Part shown: in pieces, positions 41,418-49,266 of the stretch
How the letters are laid out: every line of letters begins with the position of its first letter
Numbering within the stretch: the stretch's first letter is position 1
Assembly: GCA_963754845.1 (NCBI GenBank)
Contig: CAVWHE010000001.1
Span: 248,001 to 312,000 of the forward strand
DNA length: 64,000 nt
Direction: 5' to 3'
Source: JAKASV01 sp963754845
GTDB lineage: Bacteria > Babelota > Babeliae > Babelales > Vermiphilaceae
Position numbers and translations under genes: made by a program
The notes under the pieces: generated by a model
Seen by the model: the letters and a program-made list of their open reading frames with translations, nothing else
Told to the model about the DNA's origin: nothing
The model's database searches: none

Positions 41418-43913
41418 CTAGGTGGCCTCCAATGGGCATATAACAACGGCGCACAACCCTTCGTCGCTTTGATATATACGTTCATTGCCGGCCGTCGCCG
41501 CGTCGCCGCTCGGTTCGCATGAAATGGCGCGCGCTTGCGTAACGCCTTCGAGTACGCGTGCGTTGCCTGAAACAATCTCTCTGTGTCTGGTATCATCGCA
41601 CACGATACTCAAGAGAGCGAGTTCAGTTCTGAGCGAAAGCTGCGACTCTGTCTTGAGTTTTCTGACGTGGGAAACGATGGACATGATGAACTTCGCGTCT
41701 TCGAGCTCGCGGGTACACGTGTACGGTTCATGAATTGCCGAAAACTTCAGCTGATGAATCGATACCGCCTCGTAGTGCTTTTTGTACAAAAGTTGATAAA
41801 GCTTCTCGGTCACATGGGGTACGTAGGGCGCGTACATGGTTAACAAGCGGAGTCCGACGGTGTACAGCGTCCAGCGGGTCGCTTCAAGACTCGCAGTATC
41901 ATAGCGGCCGGGGTTGAAAATGTAGTCTTTGACGAGTTCTAGGTAATTGTCGCAAAAATCGTCCCAAAAGAAACGCTCAAGACGTGCAAGCGCTGGCCCA
42001 AATTCGTAACCCTCAAGGGAGTGCGTGTACGCCTCAAAACACATAGATGCGTTGTGGAGAATCCACGCGTTGATTGTTCCGAGACTTTCGGGAACTTTTT
42101 GGGGGTCACATTCTATAGAATTTTCGTGTAAAAATCTGAACGCATTCCACAATTTCACCACGAGCCGGTGCCCGTTTTGAATTTGGCTTTCAGAAAATGC
42201 GATATCTTGCCCAAGTGCCCCCGATGCCGCCCAGTACCTGATCGCGTCAGCCGGATAGCGCTGAAGGAGCGCCTCTGGTGTTATCGCCGCGCCACCTGCT
42301 GATTTGGAAATCTTACGGTTACCTTCGTTAAGCACGTGTCCGGAAATAACGATCGCTTTCCACGGAATTTCTCTGGAGTGCATCCATGTCTTGACGATCG
42401 TGTAGAAAGCCCACGTTCTGATGATATCGTGTGCTTGAGGACGCAGAGCCATGGGAAGAAAGTGTGATGCCGCATCGTCTTGAAAAAGTGGCTCTTTACC
42501 ACGCTTGGTATACGTGTCGTACACGATATAAGGCGTTAGCGACGATGTATTCCACGTGTCCATGACGTCGGTGTCGGGCTTTATATTTGTCCCTTTGCAC
42601 CGCGGGCAGCATCCAGCGTAGAGCGTTTCTTGAGGATCGACGGGCAGACTTGAAAGTGCGGCAACGATGACGTAATCGCAGTCTTTGCAGTGCCACACGG
42701 GGAAAGGAACACCGTAGAATTTCTGACGCGAAATGCACCAATCCCATCCCAAATTACTTACCCAATCTACAAACCGCGCCTTCATGTACGAGGGATGCCA
42801 CGAGATGCGGTCGGCGAGTTCCAAAATTTCTTTTTTGTAATCTAAAATACGTATGAACCATTGCGAGAGCACAACGAATTCAATTTCGTTTTTGCAGCGC
42901 TCATGGACGTTGACCATGTGTGTAAGGGCTGTGCGGTTACGTAAAAGTCCGCTGGCGGCAAGACTCTCGACGGCACGTACACGCGCTTCAGCAATGGAAA
43001 GACCAGCAAGAATCCCCGTGTCGGGTGCGAGGCATCCTTCGCTATTGATGATACGTTTGTAGGCAAGATTATGCTTTTTGTACCAGGTAATGTCGGCTCG
43101 ATCACCAAAGGTGCAGCACATAACAAGGCCCGTGCCCTTGTCCATGGAAACCTGCTCGTCGGCGATGATGGGCACACGATGACCAAAGAGGGGAACCTTC
43201 GCGTGCGTTCCTGCAAAGCCGACGTAGCGACTGTCGCCCGGGTGATAAAAAAGCGCAGCACAAGCCGGCAGCATTTCAGGCCTTGTTGTGCTCACCACGA
43301 GTGCCTCGCCACCGTCGCTCTCAAAAACAATGTCATTTGAAAACGATGCTATTTCACGATCATCAAGTTCAGCTTGCGCGACAGACGTGCGGCACGCGGG
43401 GCAGTAGAGCGCCGGATCGGCTTTGCGATAGACGAATCCTTTGGCAAAAAGTTCGCTGAATGATTCTTGAGCGATTGCTTGCACGCGCGGTGATATCGTC
43501 GAATAGAAAAGATTCCAGTCAACAGAAAGACCCATGTCAGCCCACAAGCTCTTGAACGAGCTGCTCACAAATTCCGTTTCGCGAAGGCATACTTTGACGA
43601 AGTCAGAACGTACCATGTGGTGGCCGCGGATGCCGAGTTTCTTTTCGACAAAGCGTTCAGTTGCCAGCCCGTTGCCGTCGACACCAAAAGGGTACACGAC
43701 GGAAAAACCACTCATACGTTTGTAGCGAGCAATGATATCAGTGTGCGTGTAGGAAAAAACATGGCCGATATGGAGCGTCCCCGATGCTGTCGGCGGCGGT
43801 GTATCGATGGTGTAGAGGGGCCCGGGGTTATGATCGGCTTTGTAAACGCCCTTTTCGTTCCACAGTCTGCGCACTTCCCGCTGCATGCTCAGATGATCGT
43901 ATTTTTTATCCAT
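41418..43913 (-). CDS. valS: Valyl-tRNA synthetase, archaeal-like type
   Basis: The 831-residue enzyme charges tRNA-Val and edits Thr. Motifs: TPPPTASGTLHIGHVFSYTH (HIGH), VDGNGLATERFVEK, editing domain STTRPEM, zinc-type C..C pairs (YCPACR, CCPRCK) and KISKSAGGA for KMSKS. The C-terminal coiled-coil arm of ordinary bacterial ValRS is missing. The TASG.LHIGH..SYT..D...R..RM.G context and the NGL(A/P)TER.VEK block are those of the archaeal-like ValRS known from Rickettsiales, which suggests transfer. ATG 43913 lacks a strong Shine-Dalgarno. It is the first gene of the run to nurA. Confidence 0.93.
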   Translation of the reverse strand: MDKKYDHLSMQREVRRLWNEKGVYKADHNPGPLYTIDTPPPTASGTLHIGHVFSYTHTDIIARYKRMSGFSVVYPFGVDGNGLATERFVEKKLGIRGHHMVRSDFVKVCLRETEFVSSSFKSLWADMGLSVDWNLFYSTISPRVQAIAQESFSELFAKGFVYRKADPALYCPACRTSVAQAELDDREIASFSNDIVFESDGGEALVVSTTRPEMLPACAALFYHPGDSRYVGFAGTHAKVPLFGHRVPIIADEQVSMDKGTGLVMCCTFGDRADITWYKKHNLAYKRIINSEGCLAPDTGILAGLSIAEARVRAVESLAASGLLRNRTALTHMVNVHERCKNEIEFVVLSQWFIRILDYKKEILELADRISWHPSYMKARFVDWVSNLGWDWCISRQKFYGVPFPVWHCKDCDYVIVAALSSLPVDPQETLYAGCCPRCKGTNIKPDTDVMDTWNTSSLTPYIVYDTYTKRGKEPLFQDDAASHFLPMALRPQAHDIIRTWAFYTIVKTWMHSREIPWKAIVISGHVLNEGNRKISKSAGGAAITPEALLQRYPADAIRYWAASGALGQDIAFSESQIQNGHRLVVKLWNAFRFLHENSIECDPQKVPESLGTINAWILHNASMCFEAYTHSLEGYEFGPALARLERFFWDDFCDNYLELVKDYIFNPGRYDTASLEATRWTLYTVGLRLLTMYAPYVPHVTEKLYQLLYKKHYEAVSIHQLKFSAIHEPYTCTRELEDAKFIMSIVSHVRKLKTESQLSLRTELALLSIVCDDTRHREIVSGNARVLEGVTQARAISCEPSGDAATAGNERIYQSDEGLCAVVICPLEAT

Positions 43914-44034
43914 AGATTAATACTTCCACGCTTCTTTTCAGCATAGCGTCCACAGGTCATCTTTCGGCCGTCTTTTACAACAAAAATAAGTTTACCACAG
44001 GACGGCTCAGTCGTGGAGTGTGATGTTCAGGACG

Positions 44035-44063
44035 CATGCAACCCACTAAAAGTTCTGTCTGGG
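44035..44063. repeat. Dispersed ~28-bp repeat, copy 1
   Basis: The sequence catgcaaccc...aaaagttctgtctggg recurs at 58810-58837 and 62913-62940 in intergenic DNA. The three copies share the CATGCRACCC-type head and the AAAGTTCTGTCTSG core. Each lies 3' of one minus-strand gene and 120-200 bases 5' of the next (here tlc and valS). Confidence 0.55.
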
Positions 44064-44086
44064 ACCTGATTTTCAAATGGACAAAA

Positions 44087-44122
44087 TAAGGGGGCGGCAT
44101 GTTGTGCGGACACGCGCCCCCT
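44087..44122 (-). terminator. Probable terminator of the nucleotide transporter gene
   Basis: A gggggcg arm (44090-44096) pairs with cgccccc (44115-44121). On the minus strand the stem is followed by ttattttg. It lies ~25 bases after the tlc stop. Confidence 0.6.
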
Positions 44123-44146
44123 CGTTGTCGATGTTAGTTGACGGAT

Positions 44147-45496
44147 TTATTCGACAATTTTGTTCTCTTTCTGCAACCCATCAAAGGCGGTACCTACGTA
44201 CGTTGCTGCAAAGAGCCACACGCCGATGAGGCCGAGAGAGGAGAAGGTGCCAATCGTCAGCAACGTTTGCGCTGAGTAGCGAAGATTTTCCGTGAGAATG
44301 GAGCCGAACGTCTTAAGAAGACGAGCACCAAAAGCATCGATCCAGCCTTTTGCCTTGAACTTCACGTCCCTGCTTGTCGGTATGTAGAGTACTTCACGCG
44401 TCGGGTTGTTGAGCGTATAGTTGAGGCCCTTGATGACAACGACGGCGCCGAAAAATACCCACATGAGTTGATAGGGGTTGGCTCCCATGAAGTAGAGCGT
44501 GAAGACTGTCGTTACGATGACGCCGATAGTTGCCGGGAAGCTTATGAGACAAAATCTGAGGCCGAGCCTTCGGAGGAAGAAACTCGTTCCAAAGAGGGCA
44601 AAAAGGAGCGATATGACGCCGATGGCAATCCCTTCACGAGACTTAAACCAGGCAAAACCGGCGCCACCATCAAGGCTTGACGGATAATTGGCGGCGATGA
44701 GCATTCCCTTTTGAAAGTCAAGAACGGCACCGATGAACTCGTAAAATGTTGCTACAGCAAAAACGCCCATGAGGTAGGGCTTTGTGAGTACAAGACGGAG
44801 CCCCTCAGTAAACCCTGTCTTCGGCTTCGAGCCCTCTTTTTCTTCCAAAGCAGGGTCCTGCTCAACGGCACGATTAAAGAAGGTTATCATGAAAGGAACG
44901 CAGAAGACGAGGAGACCGGAGATGGTAAAGAAGATCGGCAGGCCGTAGACAAGGCCAAGGCTACCCACAAGCCAGGGGCCGATGATGGTGCCAACCTGGG
45001 TGCACGTTGCAATCATGGGGTAGCCGCGCTTTGCCGAATCTGCTGTCGTCGTGCTCGCAACGAATGCCCAGAAAAGTGCTGGCAACGTTGAGCCAAAACT
45101 TTCGATGGTTAGATACGATACCCAACCAACAATGTTGCCGGGCACAAACGAAGAGTCGCCTGCCGCAATAAGATGCGGATTGGCAAGAAAGTACGAAAGA
45201 GTAACAAAGCCGGCCCCGTAGAGGAAGCACACAATGTAAAAAACCGTTGGTTTCTTAAAAAGGTCGACGAGCTTATTGTAAAAAAAGAGTACAAGTGCAA
45301 CAACGACGACTGAGGCCATCTTGGCACGCGGTTGGTAACCAAAACCGACATGAAGGTCGAAAATGGGGTCCTTCATCGTCTTGAGCATCCAGTAAACACC
45401 CATGACGAGAAAAAAGATTGAAGCAAGAATACCGAACTTCTTAATTTCCTGAGCAGTTAAATCTCCCCAAATGACCCGCAAGGGCTTCGGTAACAT
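44147..45496 (-). CDS. tlc: TLC-family ATP/ADP (nucleotide) transporter
   Basis: The 449-residue inner-membrane carrier has about 12 hydrophobic helices. The TLC family signature is clear: the KFGILASIFFLVMGVYWMLK start, VGWVSYLTIESFGS, FWAFVASTTTADSAKRGYP, the TGFTEGLRLVLTKPYL loop and the KGLNYTLNNPTREVLYIPTS block with the following KFKAKGWIDAFGAR. Members exchange host ATP for bacterial ADP, or import other nucleotides, in Chlamydiae, Rickettsiae and other intracellular bacteria and plastids; which substrate is used here cannot be told. GAGGAGG precedes ATG 45496. It stands alone, with a terminator. It is the strongest single sign of an intracellular lifestyle in the window. Confidence 0.92.
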   Translation of the reverse strand: MLPKPLRVIWGDLTAQEIKKFGILASIFFLVMGVYWMLKTMKDPIFDLHVGFGYQPRAKMASVVVVALVLFFYNKLVDLFKKPTVFYIVCFLYGAGFVTLSYFLANPHLIAAGDSSFVPGNIVGWVSYLTIESFGSTLPALFWAFVASTTTADSAKRGYPMIATCTQVGTIIGPWLVGSLGLVYGLPIFFTISGLLVFCVPFMITFFNRAVEQDPALEEKEGSKPKTGFTEGLRLVLTKPYLMGVFAVATFYEFIGAVLDFQKGMLIAANYPSSLDGGAGFAWFKSREGIAIGVISLLFALFGTSFFLRRLGLRFCLISFPATIGVIVTTVFTLYFMGANPYQLMWVFFGAVVVIKGLNYTLNNPTREVLYIPTSRDVKFKAKGWIDAFGARLLKTFGSILTENLRYSAQTLLTIGTFSSLGLIGVWLFAATYVGTAFDGLQKENKIVE

Positions 45497-45752
45497 AAAG
45501 CGTTCCTCCTCGACCGTTAGTGTGCTGTTATTATGTGTACAAAATATTAAAAACTGACAAGAGCTCTTTTACGCACCTATATTCGCACATTCTTTTCAAA
45601 AAAGCAACAATTCAACGGCCCCTTGACGGTGCTTTTGGGGCACCCATCGAACCACGACGTACGCCGTTTCGCCAACGCCACCACGAAAGCCAGAAGGGGG
45701 GCAAAAATGATGCCCGTTCCGGAGAAGCTGCGGCAAGGCTCTGTGTTTTCTT

Positions 45753-46172
45753 TCAAGGTTGAGAGTTCTTGGTGTGTGAGATAATGACGATGGCTGTGGC
45801 ATTGGCACGCGTGTGGGTCAAAGAAACCGCGATGTTCATCGACAACTCATCGCGCCGCGCATACGTTGGCTCGAGCGTCTGCCAGTTAACAAGAAGCTGC
45901 GGTGCTCCATTGTGTGCGTGGACGAGGCTGAGACACGAGCATACGCGAAGGAAAGGGACTCTGTTTTTTGTGTCAAGCGAACAGAGCGCCTTAAAAAATG
46001 CTTCACGTACTGCAAAACGCGCGGCAAAACGCTGTGCTTCGAGTCCCGCAATCGAAAGGCAATAATCAATTTCGACATCTGAAAAAATGCGACGCAAACG
46101 CTGCCGCGGCCACAATGCCCAGGAAACAAATCGTTCGATTTCGGTAGAATCTATGCCGACGGCCACCATCAT
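45753..46172 (-). CDS. acpS: Holo-[acyl-carrier-protein] synthase
   Basis: AcpS transfers phosphopantetheine from CoA to acyl carrier protein for fatty-acid synthesis. The 139 residues contain VAVGIDSTEIERF (family G.D...I.R), RFAARFAVREAFFKAL (W..KEA..KAL region with the metal-binding Glu) and VSLTHTRANATAIVI (SxTHxxxxAxA). The ATG pair at 46172/46169 overlaps the comM stop by 4 bases (ATGA), so the two are coupled. The upstream ~250 bases of the next gene (tlc) start just after it. No other fatty-acid genes are nearby. Confidence 0.88.
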   Translation of the reverse strand: MMVAVGIDSTEIERFVSWALWPRQRLRRIFSDVEIDYCLSIAGLEAQRFAARFAVREAFFKALCSLDTKNRVPFLRVCSCLSLVHAHNGAPQLLVNWQTLEPTYARRDELSMNIAVSLTHTRANATAIVIISHTKNSQP

Positions 46173-47734
46173 GACCGCCCACCGCGCGATTTATCAAGGG
46201 ACCGATACATGAGTGCTTCTTGAATCTGGGCGGTGTCAATATGATCCCTGTTTGCCAAATCTGCGATGGTGAGAGCTATTTTGAGGACTTTGTGGTACGC
46301 GCGCATACTGAGGGCAAGTACGTCAAATGCCCTCCTAAGAAGTTCTTCTGCAGCCGGCGTCATCAAGCAGTGCCGCTCAACCATAGCCGGCGTCATGGAG
46401 CTGTTGTACGCCCCTGATCTTGCAAAGCGCTCCTCTTGGCGCGCGCAGGCCAGTTGAACGCTTGCGGCAAGGTGTTCTGAAGAAAGCGCAACTTCCTGAC
46501 GTTCTTTCATTGTTGTGTAATCGACAGCCTGAACGCTCACGTGAAGATCTATGCGATCAAGAAGTGGTCCTGAAAGCTTGTTCATGTAGTATGCGATGCT
46601 GTTGTGACTGCAGGAGCATCCGCGATTTTTTGCGCCCGCGTAACCGCAGGGACACGGGTTGAATGCTGCCACAAGAAGAAAATTCGCGGGAAAGCTCGCG
46701 CACTGTTGAGCGCGTGCTATCGATATCGTTTGGTGTTCAAGGGGCTGACGGAGAACCTCAAGGGTCGGTCGCCTGAATTCGGTGAGCTCGTCCAAAAAAA
46801 GGATGCCGTTGTGGGCGAGGCTAATTTCTCCCGGCCGCGGGAATGAGCCGCCACCGACGAGGCCTGCCTGTGATATCGTGTGATGGGGGCTTCTGAAGGG
46901 GCGCTCTACAATAAGACCTTTTCCATCAAGCTTGCCAGCGACTGAATAAATTTTGCTTGTCTCAAGAGCCTGCTGGAAGGTGAGCGGCGGCATAATTGTC
47001 GGCAAGCATCGCGCAAGCATCGTCTTGCCCGAGCCGGGCGGCCCTATGAATACAATGTTGTGCCTGCCGGCGGCTGCAACTTGAAGTGCACGTTTGGCCT
47101 GGTCTTGCCCCTTGACGTGAGCAAAATCGTGAACTTCGTGACGGTGATGTACATGCGATTGCGATTGAGCTATGCTCGAAAAATGTTCGTACAAACTCTG
47201 TGTTGGCGTGATGAGTTTTTCCCCGCGCAAGTGATCGACAAGTTCGACGATGGTTGCAGCACCTATAACCTCCAGACCGTCAATAAATGAGACCTCGTTA
47301 ACATTTGCCTTGGGAACGATAAGACGTTTTTTGGCAAGTCGTTGCGCGTCGCAGGCTATGGCAAGTGCTCCGTGAACGCTGCGTATGCCGCCATCAAGCG
47401 AAAGTTCACCTATAAAAAGCGTTTCATGCAAAAAATCGGCCGGCAGGTCGAGGCGTCTATCGGCGCACATAACACCAACGGCAATGGGCAGGTCAAAGAG
47501 CGTTCCTTCTTTTTTGAGATCTGCGGGTGCAAGGTTGACGGTGATACGTTTGGTGGGAAGATTAATACCGCTGTTTTTAAGGGCCGTGTGGATGCGCTTG
47601 CTGCTTTCCTTGATGGCAGCATCAGGAAGGCCGACGATGAAGAAATTAACGAGCCCGAGAGCTATATCAACTTCGACCTCGACGAGCCGCGCATCCACCC
47701 CAACCGTTGTTGCAGAAAAAATCTTGGCATGCAT
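46169..47734 (-). CDS. comM: ComM/YifB family Mg-chelatase-like AAA ATPase
   Basis: ComM is a hexameric helicase-like ATPase that extends branch migration during natural transformation and recombination. The N-terminal domain (VGLPDAAIKESSKRIHTALKN) is diagnostic of ComM, the AAA core has GPPGSGKTMLARCLP (Walker A) and GILFLDELTEF (Walker B), and the C-terminal lid carries an FNPCPCGYAG zinc-like Cys block and SGPLLDRIDLHV. The length of 521 residues is standard. No strong ribosome binding site is seen before ATG 47734. It overlaps acpS. Confidence 0.94.
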   Translation of the reverse strand: MHAKIFSATTVGVDARLVEVEVDIALGLVNFFIVGLPDAAIKESSKRIHTALKNSGINLPTKRITVNLAPADLKKEGTLFDLPIAVGVMCADRRLDLPADFLHETLFIGELSLDGGIRSVHGALAIACDAQRLAKKRLIVPKANVNEVSFIDGLEVIGAATIVELVDHLRGEKLITPTQSLYEHFSSIAQSQSHVHHRHEVHDFAHVKGQDQAKRALQVAAAGRHNIVFIGPPGSGKTMLARCLPTIMPPLTFQQALETSKIYSVAGKLDGKGLIVERPFRSPHHTISQAGLVGGGSFPRPGEISLAHNGILFLDELTEFRRPTLEVLRQPLEHQTISIARAQQCASFPANFLLVAAFNPCPCGYAGAKNRGCSCSHNSIAYYMNKLSGPLLDRIDLHVSVQAVDYTTMKERQEVALSSEHLAASVQLACARQEERFARSGAYNSSMTPAMVERHCLMTPAAEELLRRAFDVLALSMRAYHKVLKIALTIADLANRDHIDTAQIQEALMYRSLDKSRGGRS

Positions 47735-47805
47735 GAAAAAAACTACTTATTTCACTGTGCAGGTTATATCAAACGGCAGAACTTTTGGGATGACCTACAA
47801 GGACC

Positions 47806-48798
47806 TTACGTGCCCCTGTGTGCGAGCGTTATCGCGCGCTCGATTGCCTGTGCACTGACCGGCTTGAGATCATAAAAGTTTGCTGGCGGCGTGCCAAGCT
47901 CCAAGCATGGCGTATAACCGAGCTCACTGAACACGGGAGCAAGCTGCCTGCAATGACTACCGCCTACGTACATGACCGTAACCTCATTGCCTTCCTGCGC
48001 AGCCAATTTTTGGAGCACACTGATGTCAAGCATGGTGTTGTTCCACAGAAGAACATCCTCACTTTGAAACTCGCGGGAGAGGCTTAAAATGCGTTTGGTA
48101 CGTGTAAGATAGGAGTAGAGCGGCTCGTAATCTCCTGGTCTGAATTCCTTGAAAAATTCCCCGGCGAGCGTTGCAAGCTCACCAAGAAGTCGCACGATTA
48201 CCTGGCCAATGCGACCAGCAGGTACGTTGGCTCTGGCGTGCTCCATAAACAAGGTATACTCCTGATGGATTGCATCTACAGTGATGCCAAAAAATGTGCA
48301 CGTGGGGTCATAGAGATCGCCCTCATAGCGTGGCATCTGGCCTCCGGTTTCCTTCAGAAATGGTTCGGTGAATACCGAAGGATCACAGAGAAATATATAG
48401 GCCGCATGGTGAACAAGGCCGCGTGGATCGATGTTATCAATGGCCGGATGACCTGCCCCCGCCAGGTACCTGAGCACATGCTCACGCTGCGTTGTGAACT
48501 CCTGAGAGCGGAGGATGCCCCTGAGACCGGCGTGTGCAACCGTAGCGAACATGGACGATGGTGAACCTTCAATGATCACGCACGTCGCCCTACCGTGACT
48601 GTTGTTGTAGTCAACGGCCCCCACGATAGCGCTGGCGTGATCACGAGCACGTACGTCGCCGCCATGGCAATCCCTGAGAGCGACAACGTGCTGAGTTCCC
48701 TTTCTCCATACGTCGCATTGATAAACGTACGCCTGGCTCAATGCAGCGCAAAAGAGCGTTGCACAGCCGCATAACAATTTTGTATAAAAGTCTTTCAT
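47806..48798 (-). CDS. Exported protein, unknown (possible TraB/ChaN-like layout)
   Basis: The 330-residue protein has a signal peptide (residues 1-22, LLCGCATLFCAALSQAYV) and an alpha/beta mature part. Blocks include HVVALRDCHGGDV, CVIIEGSPSSMF, a helical middle and near the end VTVMYVGGSHCRQLAPVF. An early H/D block, a central E and a late GxxH are loosely reminiscent of TraB/ChaN/PrgY-type proteins, but I do not assign the family. ATG 48798 has GGGAAG 6 bases upstream; the frame is open to 48936. A 30-bp repeat shared with the region before the propeller gene lies ~195 bases upstream. Confidence 0.55.
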   Translation of the reverse strand: MKDFYTKLLCGCATLFCAALSQAYVYQCDVWRKGTQHVVALRDCHGGDVRARDHASAIVGAVDYNNSHGRATCVIIEGSPSSMFATVAHAGLRGILRSQEFTTQREHVLRYLAGAGHPAIDNIDPRGLVHHAAYIFLCDPSVFTEPFLKETGGQMPRYEGDLYDPTCTFFGITVDAIHQEYTLFMEHARANVPAGRIGQVIVRLLGELATLAGEFFKEFRPGDYEPLYSYLTRTKRILSLSREFQSEDVLLWNNTMLDISVLQKLAAQEGNEVTVMYVGGSHCRQLAPVFSELGYTPCLELGTPPANFYDLKPVSAQAIERAITLAHRGT

Positions 48799-49266
48799 AA
48801 CAAACTTCCCGTATATTTGTACTCGTGCTTTGAAACAACAAAACATAACGAAAAAGCTCCCGCCTCTTTTTCCGTTGTGTAATCGCGTGAAAAGTCGGCA
48901 TTCACTTATTCTAATTTTGATGGTACAGTCACGCACCGCATAAATAATTTTGCAGATATTATAAAAAAAGTCAACGCCGCTGTAGCAGCATGTAGCAGCA
49001 ATGTGATAATGTCCTCATGATAACGAGATGAAAATGTCCGCTTTTGTTTCTTGGCCAAGCTGTAGATCAGAAGCCGAAAAATGGAAGGGCTTGCTTTTGG
49101 ATCCAAGCTGGTGTCTACTGTAATGGTTGAAATTGAAAAAAAACACCGGTGAAGGCATTGCCGACAAGGGAAACAGAATTGCGCGCGCATGCGCGCGCAG
49201 AGGAAAAATTGCCGTGGGTAATTCAATCAACGTTGTTCCCGTGCGCTTTTTTCTTTTGGTGGCTGC
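48799..49266. other. Divergent gene-free region with a repeat and a GC palindrome
   Basis: About 470 bases separate the minus-strand exported gene and uvrD. It carries a 30-bp repeat copy (48992-49021, core tgataatgtcctcatgat) matching 58773-58802, and a perfect 18-bp palindrome made of gc steps around cat (49181-49198). No gene of support was seen; promoters of both neighbours should be here. Confidence 0.45.

Noticed and set aside
45596..45808. Small minus-strand frame between acpS and the transporter gene
   Set aside because: It overlaps the acpS end and shows no family pattern or ribosome site.
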